64,000 nucleotides of DNA. Origin: Magnetospirillum sulfuroxidans (GTDB lineage: Bacteria; Pseudomonadota; Alphaproteobacteria; Rhodospirillales; Magnetospirillaceae). Positions 55,820 to 64,000 of this stretch are shown here, one piece after another. The stretch spans positions 62,001 through 126,000 of the forward strand of contig NZ_JAGTUF010000011.1 of assembly GCF_018224925.1 (NCBI RefSeq). The letters run 5' to 3'. A program made the position numbers and the translations under genes. Each line of letters starts with the position of its first letter. The first letter of the stretch is position 1. A model generated the notes under the pieces. The model worked only from the letters and a program-made list of their open reading frames with translations. It was not told the DNA's origin and did not search any database.

Positions 55820-56365
55820 ATGCGCAAGGTTCTTTATATCCTCGGCCAGTTGGATGACATGGATGTGGATTGGCTGGCCCGCCAAGGCCGCAAGCGGCAA
55901 ATCCCCGCCGGTGAAGTCCTGGTGCGCGAGGGAATGCCCTGTTCTTCGGTCTTCATCTTGCTTGAAGGCGGCGTCGAGGTGACCATCCAGGGCCTTGGCT
56001 GCGTCGCCAACCTGGCTTCGGGCGAGATGATCGGCGAATTGTCCTTCGTCGACAGCGCCCCGCCTTCGGCCACCGTCACCGCCCAGACCGCCTGTGTGGT
56101 TCTGGACGTGGACAAGACGTTGTTGGCGGCGCAATTGGCCCGTGACGACGGTTTTGCCCGCCGCTTTTATCAGGCCATCGCCATGTTCCTGGCCGATCGC
56201 TTGCGCGGCACCGTGCGGCGCATGGGCTATGGCGCCGGGGCCAGCTTGGACAGCGCCGACGTCCTGACCGACGAACTGGATGAGAAATTGCTGGATGCGG
56301 TATCGCTGGCCGGCGACCGTTTCGACCGTCTGGTCCGCACCCTGGCGACGGCGCGCGCCCATTGA
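55820..56365 (+). CDS. Cyclic-nucleotide-binding-type protein without a DNA-binding domain
   Basis: The 181-residue product has a CRP-like cNMP-binding barrel (about 15-125): REGMPCSSVFILLEGGVEVT, GEMIGELSFVDSAPPSATVT. A helical tail (RFYQAIAMFLADRLRGTVRR) follows and ends without a helix-turn-helix. It cannot be a usual CRP/FNR regulator. Lying inside the operon, it may gate the exporter or sense a ligand. The family's phosphate-binding Arg is not clearly present in the PSAT segment, so nucleotide binding is uncertain. Confidence 0.85.
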   Translation: MRKVLYILGQLDDMDVDWLARQGRKRQIPAGEVLVREGMPCSSVFILLEGGVEVTIQGLGCVANLASGEMIGELSFVDSAPPSATVTAQTACVVLDVDKTLLAAQLARDDGFARRFYQAIAMFLADRLRGTVRRMGYGAGASLDSADVLTDELDEKLLDAVSLAGDRFDRLVRTLATARAH

Positions 56366-59300
56366 TGACGGCGCCGCCGCGCGTTCCCACCATCTTGCAG
56401 TTCCAGGCGGCGGAATGCGCTTTGGCGGCGTTGGCCATGGTGATGGCCCATCATGGTTGCGCCGTGCCGCTGGATGAAGTGCGCCAGCGCGCGGGCGTAT
56501 CGAGCGACGGCACGTCACTGGCCGTCCTTAAGGCGGTGGCGGCTTCCTATGGCTTCGCCACCCGCGCCTTCCGCAAGGAACCCGAGGCCGTGGCCGCCCT
56601 TGGTTTTCCCTGCCTGGCCTTCGTCAGTTTCAATCACATGCTGGTCATCGAGGCGATGACGCCCACGGCCTTGATCGTCGTTGACCCGGTCGGCGGCCGG
56701 CAGCGGCTCAGTGCCGCCGAATTCGAGCGCATCTTCACCGGCATCGTCATCCGACTTGAGCCGACCGCCGCCATGGCGCCGCGACGCCGGGTGAAGCGGC
56801 GGAGCGTGCCGGCGCTGATCCGGCAAAATTGGGGCTGGGCCGGACTGGTCTTGATCCTGGCCATGATCATGGGCGGCGCCGAGACAATCTTGGCCTTGGC
56901 CTTGGAGACAGGGGACGTCGTCACGCCCCTGCTGGCGGCGGCGGCGCTCCGTCTTGGCCTGCATGGCGCCCTGGAAGGGTGGGCCAAAGGCCTGCGCCAG
57001 GGGACGGCGGCTCTGGTCGACCGGTTGCTGCCAAGCCGGGCCGCGTCTTATTTCGGCTTGCGCAATCCATCCATGCTGGCAAGCACGGCGCACGTCCCCC
57101 GGCATCTGAGCGAAGTGATCCAAGGCGGCCCGGCCGCCGCCAGCGCCGGCTTGGTGGCGGCACTGCCGCCGCTGGCTCTGTTGGCCTTCATGGCCCCACC
57201 AACCGCCGCCGCCGCCGCCGCCGCCTGGGCAATCTGCGCCGTGGCCACCGCGCATACTTTCCTGGCGGCGGGATCGCCGTGGCGGCGCATGCGCCAGCAC
57301 GGCGGTCCTTTGCCCCTGGGCTATCATTTTCTGACCCCCGAGCCCTGGCAAATGTCCGGCCGCGAAGACGAGGCATTATCCGAGGCGGTGGCCGCCGACA
57401 CCCGCGCCATATCCCCCTCCGGCGATTTCGCCATCGCCGATTCCCGGCTGCGCGCGATCATCGCCGCCGCCATCGCCGCCACCGCCGCAATCGCCATGGC
57501 GACAGCGCCGGGACTAACCCCGGCGGTTCTGGCCGTGCTGGCCTGCTGGCCCTGGCTGCATGTCCCCAAAGCCATGCCGGCCCTGTTTTCCCTGCGGGAT
57601 CTGGCCGCCATGCTGGATGATCTGACCGGTGCTCCCGCCGTGCCGCCGTCGCCCGCCGCCGCCGCGCCGGGAATCGCCCTGGCCGGACGTGGATTGGCCT
57701 TTGCCCATGGCCCCGTCCTATTATTCCGCGACCTCGAGTGCGCGATCGCCGTCGGCGCCCGGATCGGCCTGACCGGACCGGCCGGGGCCGGAAAAACCAC
57801 CCTGGCCCGCGTGCTGGCCGGACAGATGGCCCCACGGGCCGGCAATGTCGCCAGCAGCGGCGCCGTCACCCTGGTCGCGGCCGCACCGGCCCTGTTCGCG
57901 GCCAGTATCGCCGACAACGTCGCGTGTTGGCGGCCCGGAATGGACCAACAGCGGATCGAAGCCGCGCTCCGCGCCGCCGAACTGTGGGACGAAATCAGCG
58001 GCCGTGCCGACGGTATCGCCACCCACGTCGCCGAGGACGCGGCCAATCTCAGCGGCGGTCAGCGCCGTCGGTTGATGCTGGCCCGCGCCCTGGCCGGCGC
58101 TCCCTCCGTGGTAATCCTGGACGAATGCTTGGATGCCGTCGATGTCGCCACCGAGGCGCGTATCCTGCAAAACCTGCGTGATCTGGGGATGACGGTTCTC
58201 TTGATCTCGCAGCGCCGCGAAAGCCTGAGCGCCTGCGACGCCGTCTGGCGGTTGAGCGAAGGGGTATGGCGGCCCTGGCATGATGGCGCCGACGCCCACG
58301 CCGCCATCCCGGCGACACCCGGCGCGGGCGCGGCCCCGCCGCCAGATCCTCCGCCGCCAGCTCCCCCTGACGCCGCCACCTGGGCCGCCCTGGTCACCGC
58401 CGCCGCCCTGCTGGGCCAGGATTTGCCCGCTTGTTGCCCCCCGGTTTCATCCCCCCCTGGCGTGCGTCCGCTGGATTGGCTGGCGCGACAGCATGGCTTG
58501 TTGCTGTTTCCGGTCAGCCTGCATGACCATGGCTGGCACCGTCGCGGTGACGGCGTCATCCTGGCGCGGCAGCCCGACAAGGGACCGGTTGTGCTGGCCC
58601 CCAGCGGATTGGGCGGCTATCGCCAGCGCACGCCGCAAGGACGCTGGCGCCGCCTGACCAATGCAGGTGCCGCCACCTTGGCCACCGACGCTTTGTTGGT
58701 GCTGCGCCGCCCCGACAACGTCACCGGGGCGGCCCTGGCATGGTCGTCCTGGCAGATCGCCGCCGCCACTTTGGTATTGTGGCTTGGGGTGCTGGCGCTG
58801 GTCTGCGGCGGCACGGCGATTGCCGCTGTCGCCGCCGTGGGAATCGGCATGGGGGCTTTGACCCTGGCCCGTCACCGTCTGCGCGACCGATTGCGCCTGA
58901 TCGGCACCGTCGCCGCCGCCGGTCATGCCCTGCGGCTGTCGCCCTGGTGGAGCCGAAGCCTGCCGAGCGGGCGGCTGGAACGGTGGTGCGAGGATTTCCG
59001 CACCCGATCCGGCCGACGCGATACCGCCTTGGCCGAGGCGGCCGCCCTGACACTCGTCGTCACCGGCATGATCTTGTTGTTGCCCCGGCCGGAATGGACC
59101 GCGGCGATGGCCGCCACCGCCGCCGCCACCGTGTTGATCCTGGGGCGTCTGGGTGACCGCCGGCAGCGGCAGGCCCGGAAATCCAAGGGGGCGGCCAATG
59201 TTTTTCTCTCCCCGCTGCTGGAGCTGCTGCCCTGGTGCCCGGGCAGCCAGAGCGCCGCCGCCGCCTATGGCCAGTGGCGGCGACGGGAAGACGACAGCGA

Positions 59301-60405
59301 ACGCGACGACCGCCGCCTTCGCCTAATCGTGACCCTGCGCCGCTGCTGGCTGCTCTTGTCCCCCCTGGCCGGGCTGGCAATCGCCGCTTCCGCCCCCCCC
59401 TCCGTCATCCTCTCTTGCGCCCTCTCCATGGTTATTGGCAATGGCCTGGGGATGGCCCTGGACAGTCTGATCGGGCTGCGCCGACGACGGTTCAAGGACA
59501 TCTTGGCGGCCCCGCGCGAATGCGGCGGCGCGCGGCCCAGCCGGCCGCCACATGCCCTGACGGCGGATGCCGTGTCTTTCGGCTATGACCGTCCGCTGCT
59601 GCGGCATCTTTCCCTGGCGATCAAACCAGGGGAGATCGTCGCCATCGCTGGACCGTCAGGCTGTGGCAAATCAACCTTGATGCGGTTGCTGATGGGATTC
59701 GAGCCGCCCCAAAGCGGCCGGGTCCTGATGGACGGCATCGACATGGCCACCGCCGACCGGCTGGAATGGCGGGCCCATGCCGCCGCCGTGTTTCAAGATG
59801 AGAGGCTGGATTTCAGCCCCTTGCATGCCCAGGTTCGGGGATCGGCCCCGCTTGGGCTGGATCAGGTGGCGGCCCGGCTGATCCAAATCGGGCTGTGGCC
59901 CAAGGTGGCGGCGCTGCCCATGGGGCTGGCGACACTGGTGGATTGCCGCTTTCTTTCGGGCGGGCAGGCTGCGCAATTGATGCTGGCCCGCGCCTTGTCC
60001 CGCCAGCCCTCGCTGCTCTTCCTCGACGAAACCCTGGCGGCCATGGACCCGGCGGCACGGGCGCAGGCCCTGGCCGCCATCCGCGCCAGCGGCGCCACCT
60101 GCGTGCTGACCAGCCACCAAAGCGACGTTCTGGCCGCGGCCGATCGAGTCTTGTGGTTGGAAGACGGGGCGGTGCGCGCGGAAACGGGGACGCCGCCTCC
60201 CCCTTTGGCGTCACATGCCCCGCTGGCCGTCATTCCCGCCGATCCACCCTCGGCCTTCGGCTCGGCAACCCGGTTATATCGGCCCGCCGCCCTGGCCCGG
60301 ATCGAAGGTCCCGACCGTCGCGACGTCCTGCCGTCCCCCCCGCCTTCCCCGCTTTTGCCCTTGTGCGCGGCGCTGATCGCGGTGGTTTTGGCCTGGCTGC
60401 CGTGA
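56365..60405 (+). CDS. Giant fusion: C39 peptidase-ABC exporter joined to a second ABC exporter
   Basis: The 1346-residue product repeats, in one chain, the plan of the two exporter genes upstream. C39 domain: Gln12, Cys18 (AAECALAALAM), His91 (FNHMLVIEA) and Asp107 (VVDPVGG), all present. First membrane domain: about 145-430. First ATPase: GPAGAGKTT near 471, LSGGQRRRLMLARAL near 561, VVILDECLDAVD; the switch His is replaced by Gln in LISQRRESL. A Pro/Ala linker lies near 645-670, then the mixed domain and second membrane region. Second ATPase: GPSGCGKST near 1095, LSGGQAAQLMLARAL near 1197, LLFLDETLAAMD and an intact His in LTSHQSD. Its ATG shares a base with the previous stop. Ala-rich, weakly hydrophobic membrane parts suggest drift. 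Confidence 0.88.
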   Translation: MTAPPRVPTILQFQAAECALAALAMVMAHHGCAVPLDEVRQRAGVSSDGTSLAVLKAVAASYGFATRAFRKEPEAVAALGFPCLAFVSFNHMLVIEAMTPTALIVVDPVGGRQRLSAAEFERIFTGIVIRLEPTAAMAPRRRVKRRSVPALIRQNWGWAGLVLILAMIMGGAETILALALETGDVVTPLLAAAALRLGLHGALEGWAKGLRQGTAALVDRLLPSRAASYFGLRNPSMLASTAHVPRHLSEVIQGGPAAASAGLVAALPPLALLAFMAPPTAAAAAAAWAICAVATAHTFLAAGSPWRRMRQHGGPLPLGYHFLTPEPWQMSGREDEALSEAVAADTRAISPSGDFAIADSRLRAIIAAAIAATAAIAMATAPGLTPAVLAVLACWPWLHVPKAMPALFSLRDLAAMLDDLTGAPAVPPSPAAAAPGIALAGRGLAFAHGPVLLFRDLECAIAVGARIGLTGPAGAGKTTLARVLAGQMAPRAGNVASSGAVTLVAAAPALFAASIADNVACWRPGMDQQRIEAALRAAELWDEISGRADGIATHVAEDAANLSGGQRRRLMLARALAGAPSVVILDECLDAVDVATEARILQNLRDLGMTVLLISQRRESLSACDAVWRLSEGVWRPWHDGADAHAAIPATPGAGAAPPPDPPPPAPPDAATWAALVTAAALLGQDLPACCPPVSSPPGVRPLDWLARQHGLLLFPVSLHDHGWHRRGDGVILARQPDKGPVVLAPSGLGGYRQRTPQGRWRRLTNAGAATLATDALLVLRRPDNVTGAALAWSSWQIAAATLVLWLGVLALVCGGTAIAAVAAVGIGMGALTLARHRLRDRLRLIGTVAAAGHALRLSPWWSRSLPSGRLERWCEDFRTRSGRRDTALAEAAALTLVVTGMILLLPRPEWTAAMAATAAATVLILGRLGDRRQRQARKSKGAANVFLSPLLELLPWCPGSQSAAAAYGQWRRREDDSERDDRRLRLIVTLRRCWLLLSPLAGLAIAASAPPSVILSCALSMVIGNGLGMALDSLIGLRRRRFKDILAAPRECGGARPSRPPHALTADAVSFGYDRPLLRHLSLAIKPGEIVAIAGPSGCGKSTLMRLLMGFEPPQSGRVLMDGIDMATADRLEWRAHAAAVFQDERLDFSPLHAQVRGSAPLGLDQVAARLIQIGLWPKVAALPMGLATLVDCRFLSGGQAAQLMLARALSRQPSLLFLDETLAAMDPAARAQALAAIRASGATCVLTSHQSDVLAAADRVLWLEDGAVRAETGTPPPPLASHAPLAVIPADPPSAFGSATRLYRPAALARIEGPDRRDVLPSPPPSPLLPLCAALIAVVLAWLP

Positions 60406-60410
60406 ACCGA

Positions 60411-60460
60411 TCACCGGGATATGGTGTAAGACCGGGATGCCCCTTGAAGGCATCACGGTC
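60411..60460. terminator. Hairpin between the convergent exporter and TolC genes
   Basis: GACCGGGATGCC (60430-60441) pairs with 60449-60460 with one mismatch. The preceding 15 nt, TCACCGGGATATGGT (60411-60425), are identical to 42198-42212. It should end transcription from both sides. Confidence 0.65.
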
Positions 60461-61869
60461 TAATGCGCCGGCCCCGCCTCACCGGCGGAAACCTCATCGC
60501 CCCAGCCGATCCAATTCCCCCGCACATTTTCGTAATGCACGGCAGGGTCATAGCGGACGACGGCCAGGTTCAGCGATTCGGCGGTCATCCGGCCCAAAGC
60601 GGCCAGGCTGCGATAAGACGCCGCCATCTGGTCCCGACGGGCGCCAATCAGATTGATCTGCGCCTCGAACAATTCCTGCTCGGCATTCAAGACGTCCAGC
60701 AAAGTCCGGTTTCCCAGGCGCATCTGCTCGGCGGCGACACCGTCCCGAGCGATCTGGTTGGCGCGCACCGATGCGTCATAACTGTCCACCTGGGGCTGGG
60801 CCGCCGCCAGCGAATTCCATGCCTCCTGGGCTTGTTGGCGGGCGGCGCGGCGCGCCGCTTCCAATTGCTGGCGGCGCTGCCCCAATTCCTGTTTGCGCGC
60901 CTGAACCCGCGCATATTCGGCCCCCGACTGATAAAGCGGGACCCGAACCACCACGCCGGCGCGCTGGACCCGCTGGTCCGAAACTCCGACCGTGCTGTTG
61001 GTTTCGTAGCTGTCGGAAGCCTCCATCGTGACGATGGGCAGCACTTCGGCCTCGCTGCTGTCGATGGCGGCGCGCGCGGCCTCGACCGCGAAGCTGGCGC
61101 CACGCACGCGGGGATTGGCCATTTCCGCCTCGGCCAGCACGGCATCGCGATTGCCCGGCAGGTCCGGCAAGATCTCGGGGAAGCTCAGACTGGCCGGCGC
61201 TTCGCCGACCACGGCGACATAACGGCCACGGGCGGTGTCCAGCCCGGCCTCGGCCCGGCGCAAAGCCGCACGGACATTGGCGAGACGAGCCCGCGCCTGG
61301 GCCACGTCGGTCATGGTGGCCATTTGACGGGCGAAACCGGCCTCGGCGGCGTCAAGCTGACGGTTCAACACCAAGACGTTGGCGCGGGTGAGTTCCTGCA
61401 CCCGTTCCGCCCACACCACGCCCAAATAAGCCTCGGCCGTTTCCAGCAGAACACTCTGTTCCACATTGGCCAGATTGGCCCGCCCGGCCAGGACCCGCGC
61501 CTCGGCGGCGCGTACCGCCCCGGCGGTCCGGCCGAAATCGGCGATGCGCTGACTGAGCGTCACCCCCGCTTGGCGCTGCGGCAAGATGGCGGTGCTGCGG
61601 GTGTCACTGGAATCATGCGCTTTGACGTAGCTGCGCGATCGCCCCAACGTGACCGACACTGTCGGCCGCCACGCCGACAAGGCTTCGGTGACCCCATGAT
61701 CGGAAACCGCAAGGGCCGAGCGCTCGGCCTTGAGCGTCGGATTGTTCCAGTAGCTGAGCGCCAACGCGTCCTCAAGCGACTGAGCGGCGGCCGGAGCCGA
61801 ACCAAAGGCGAGCAGAACAACGCACCCCCACACCCCAACGCGGCGGAAATCCCCCATAAGCACCATCAT
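60460..61869 (-). CDS. TolC-family outer membrane efflux protein
   Basis: The 469-residue product has a signal peptide (VWGCVVLLAFGSAPAAAQ) and the TolC/OEP repeats: LEDALALSYWNNPTLKAERS, LLETAEAYLGVVWAERVQEL and the second-half block MRLGNRTLLDVLNAEQELFE. It forms the exit channel for the HlyD/ABC system encoded convergently. The shared TCAA-N6-TTGA site 78 nt upstream supports that link. Confidence 0.93.
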   Translation of the reverse strand: MMVLMGDFRRVGVWGCVVLLAFGSAPAAAQSLEDALALSYWNNPTLKAERSALAVSDHGVTEALSAWRPTVSVTLGRSRSYVKAHDSSDTRSTAILPQRQAGVTLSQRIADFGRTAGAVRAAEARVLAGRANLANVEQSVLLETAEAYLGVVWAERVQELTRANVLVLNRQLDAAEAGFARQMATMTDVAQARARLANVRAALRRAEAGLDTARGRYVAVVGEAPASLSFPEILPDLPGNRDAVLAEAEMANPRVRGASFAVEAARAAIDSSEAEVLPIVTMEASDSYETNSTVGVSDQRVQRAGVVVRVPLYQSGAEYARVQARKQELGQRRQQLEAARRAARQQAQEAWNSLAAAQPQVDSYDASVRANQIARDGVAAEQMRLGNRTLLDVLNAEQELFEAQINLIGARRDQMAASYRSLAALGRMTAESLNLAVVRYDPAVHYENVRGNWIGWGDEVSAGEAGPAH

Positions 61870-61947
61870 CCCAAGCAGCCCAATGGCGGCACGATACTGC
61901 CGCCCCCAGGTCCGACCAAGACAATCCCCCCTTGCGGCAAAGCTTCA

Positions 61948-61961
61948 TCAATCGTCGTTGA
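61948..61961. promoter_or_regulatory. TCAA-N6-TTGA operator, site 4 (tolC unit)
   Basis: TCAATCGTCGTTGA, inside the longer inverted repeat TTCATCAA-N6-TTGATGAA (61944-61965), ends 78 nt before the TolC start on the minus strand. The distance nearly equals that of site 3 to the adaptor gene (77 nt). The longer repeat could also serve as a terminator for the pbpC gene. Confidence 0.6.
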
Positions 61962-61996
61962 TGAAAGCCCCCCCCCTTATCCCGGCAAGGACGAAA

Positions 61997-64000
61997 TCAG
62001 TTGTCGGGCATCTGCACCCGGATCGAGGTTTCGGCCCGGCGGCCGTGTGAATCGACGACGACGATGCGGCTGAAGCCTTCACCCTGGGGCGGCCAAAACG
62101 ACGCCCCGGCCGGCAGTGGATCGCCATCGACCACCCATTGAAACGGCGGTGTCCCGCCAGCCGCCAACAGCGACACGCCGTCTTTGAGCGTTTCCACCAC
62201 CGCCCCATCGGGCGGAAACAAAATGCGCAACGGCTCGCCGGGGCGCCCCGGCAGGCTGTGATCTTGGCGAAGATGGGCCAAAGCCGGCGGCGGCACAGCC
62301 TGAAACAGGGCATGGCCTGGGGATTGAGGCGGAGGGCGCAATCCGTGATCGGGCGGCAACAAGTCGAAGACTTTAAACATGATGGGGGCGGCGGTTTCGC
62401 GCCCCATGGCGCCGGGCCGCGGCGCCCCGTCGGCGCGCCCCACCCACACCGCCACGGTGTAATCCGCCGACACCCCCACCGTCCAGGCATCGCGAAAGCC
62501 GAACGAGGTTCCGGTTTTAAAGGCGATGCGCCGGGGCCGGGCCACCCCACTCCCGCTGGCGATGCCGTTGGGGCTGGGGCTGCCCTCAAGAACGTCAAGC
62601 ACCGCACGGGCGGCGGCGCTGCCCACCAACACCCGGGGCGACGGCGGCGGTTCGCCCTGCAAGGTGGCCGGCGGCAAGATGCGCCCGTCATCGGCCAATC
62701 CGGCATAAAGCGCGGCCAGGTCGGTCAAGCGAATGCCGACCCCGCCCAAAGCCAAGGGAAGACCGGGGTCCTCGGTCGATGGGAAGCTCAGATCAATGCC
62801 GCATAGCCGCACCACGGCGGCGAAGCGGGCCGGACCGATCTTTTCCAGAACCTGCACGGCGGGGATGTTCAGCGACCGCTGCAACGCTTCGCGGGCGGTG
62901 ACCGTGCCATGGAAATCGTGATCGAAATTGCGCGGCCGCCAAGCACCGAAACGCTGGGGCATGTCGCTGATCAAGCTGCCGGGATGGAGCGACAGATCAT
63001 CAAAGGCGACGGCATAGATGAACGGCTTGAGCGTCGAACCGGGCGAGCGCCGGGCCTGGCTCAGGTCGACTTGGCGGGCCAGCCAGTCGCCGCTGCCAAG
63101 ATGGGCCAGCAGCTTACGGTCCTGATTGGCCAAGACCACCACCGCCAGATCGGCGTCATCGGCGAAGCGTTGCTTTTGCGTCAGCCCCAAACGTTCCAGT
63201 CCGCGTTGCAGCTTGCCATCCACATGGGTGCGCAAAATCGCCCCGACCGGGGCGGCGGCGGCCAAGCGGCGGGCCAGATGCGGGGCATGCATGGGCAAGG
63301 GGCGCTGATCGACGGGAACCGGGTCGGCCTTGGCGGCTTGGGCGGTGGCCGTATTGATCACGCCGGCGGCGGCGGCGCGATCCAAGATCCGGTCACGGGC
63401 GGCACGGGCGGCGGCGGGAAAACGGTCGGGCCGCAACCGCTCGGGCGATTGCGGCAGGGCCGCCAACAATGCCGCTTCCGCCGGGCTAAGATGAGTGGGG
63501 GGTTTGCCGAACCAAGCCCATGACGCCGCCTGAACCCCTTCCAGGGCGCCGCCGAACGGGGCCAAGGTCATATAAGCGGCAAGGATGCCGTCACGCCCCA
63601 AATGGGCTTGCACCTGCACCGCCCGCAAGATTTCCGTCAGTTTGGCGCCAAGGGTGCGCGGCTTGGGTTCCAGCAGGCGGGCAACCTGCATGGACAAGGT
63701 CGAGGCCCCGGACACCACCCGGCCATACCGCAGCGCCTGACCGGTTGCCCGCAAGGCGGCGAAAGGGTCAAAGCCGGGATGCAAACCGAAACGGCGATCT
63801 TCCGCCGCTTTCAGCATGGCCGGATACAATGGATCGACCTGTTCCAGCCCCGTCGGCACCCGCATCACGTCGCCGGCGGCGGGAAAAGCCTGCAACAGGC
63901 CGCCTTGGGCATCCAGAACCAGGGTGGAATGGTCCCGCAACTTGCCTAAATCCGGCGGAAACAGCCTATCGGCGATCAAGATCGCGGCAATGACGCCGAA
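61997..64000 (-). CDS. pbpC: Penicillin-binding protein 1C (5' end outside the window)
   Basis: The visible 667 codons run from an N-terminal hydrophobic stretch (FGVIAAILIADRLFPPDLGK) that enters from beyond the window. A glycosyltransferase domain follows (AAEDRRFGLHPGFDPFAALR, GASTLSMQVARLLEPKPRTL). The transpeptidase carries RRSPGSTLKPFIYAVAF (SxxK), SLN in QRSLNIPAVQ and KTGTSFGFRDAW (KTG). The PbpC-type C-terminal domain ends the protein. It builds and crosslinks peptidoglycan. A TTG at 63979 is not the likely start because the membrane helix continues upstream. Confidence 0.93.
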   Translation of the reverse strand, partial: FGVIAAILIADRLFPPDLGKLRDHSTLVLDAQGGLLQAFPAAGDVMRVPTGLEQVDPLYPAMLKAAEDRRFGLHPGFDPFAALRATGQALRYGRVVSGASTLSMQVARLLEPKPRTLGAKLTEILRAVQVQAHLGRDGILAAYMTLAPFGGALEGVQAASWAWFGKPPTHLSPAEAALLAALPQSPERLRPDRFPAAARAARDRILDRAAAAGVINTATAQAAKADPVPVDQRPLPMHAPHLARRLAAAAPVGAILRTHVDGKLQRGLERLGLTQKQRFADDADLAVVVLANQDRKLLAHLGSGDWLARQVDLSQARRSPGSTLKPFIYAVAFDDLSLHPGSLISDMPQRFGAWRPRNFDHDFHGTVTAREALQRSLNIPAVQVLEKIGPARFAAVVRLCGIDLSFPSTEDPGLPLALGGVGIRLTDLAALYAGLADDGRILPPATLQGEPPPSPRVLVGSAAARAVLDVLEGSPSPNGIASGSGVARPRRIAFKTGTSFGFRDAWTVGVSADYTVAVWVGRADGAPRPGAMGRETAAPIMFKVFDLLPPDHGLRPPPQSPGHALFQAVPPPALAHLRQDHSLPGRPGEPLRILFPPDGAVVETLKDGVSLLAAGGTPPFQWVVDGDPLPAGASFWPPQGEGFSRIVVVDSHGRRAETSIRVQMPDN

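Overview
The window is high-GC DNA (about 60-65% by eye), densely packed with overlapping genes. It fits an alphaproteobacterium of the Rhodospirillaceae/Magnetospirillum kind. The evidence is an ethylmalonyl-CoA pathway cluster, SoxYZ, several chemoreceptors, c-type cytochromes, an ECF/NrsF pair and the dnaX-ybaB-recR order. The genus is an inference. I saw no rRNA, tRNA, CRISPR array, insertion sequence or magnetosome gene.

Layout. 1-4.2 kb: ethylmalonyl-CoA pathway genes (mcd partial, ccr, divergent ecm). 4.3-13 kb: an ECF sigma factor with an NrsF-type anti-sigma factor. Around it lie a pentahaem cytochrome, a secreted peptide made of seven AANPCAAK repeats, two paralogous secreted Cys proteins, an HD-GYP protein and a chemoreceptor. 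Three units here carry the same promoter (GTAACC-N16-CGAA), so I read the block as a local sigma regulon. 13-19 kb: arsC, mscS, recX, a DUF4153 membrane protein, an ABC-2 permease and an FkbM methyltransferase behind a G10 tract. 18.9-27.6 kb: a six-gene group-4-hydrogenase/complex-I-like operon whose large subunit lacks all four NiFe-ligand cysteines (an Ehr-type complex), preceded by a cytochrome c and an unknown protein. 27.8-36 kb: TAXI solute-binding protein, dnaX-ybaB-recR, an SGNH protein, a DUF4136 lipoprotein, MarR, an M17 peptidase and a GST. 36-41 kb: a partner-switching operon (chemoreceptor with C-terminal PilZ-like domain, STAS, REC-HATPase-PP2C). 41-46 kb: soxYZ, a CBS protein, ettA and a 5'-nucleotidase.

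46.4-61.9 kb is the most interesting part: an apparent RiPP (ribosomally made, modified peptide) locus. It has a B12-binding radical SAM enzyme overlapping a GNAT protein, a precursor with a nitrile-hydratase-like (NHLP) leader and a 16-residue core, and an export operon. That operon encodes an HlyD-like adaptor, a C39 peptidase-ABC exporter, a second ABC exporter, a cyclic-nucleotide-binding-type protein, and a 1346-residue fusion repeating the C39-ABC plus ABC pair in one chain. A TolC-type outer membrane protein follows. No YcaO or lanthionine synthetase is present, so the product class is open. Each of its four transcription units has a TCAA-N6-TTGA palindrome 63-78 nt before the start codon. 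In a by-eye scan I found this motif nowhere else in the window. It probably marks a dedicated operator and the borders of the system. The window ends inside a pbpC-type penicillin-binding protein gene.
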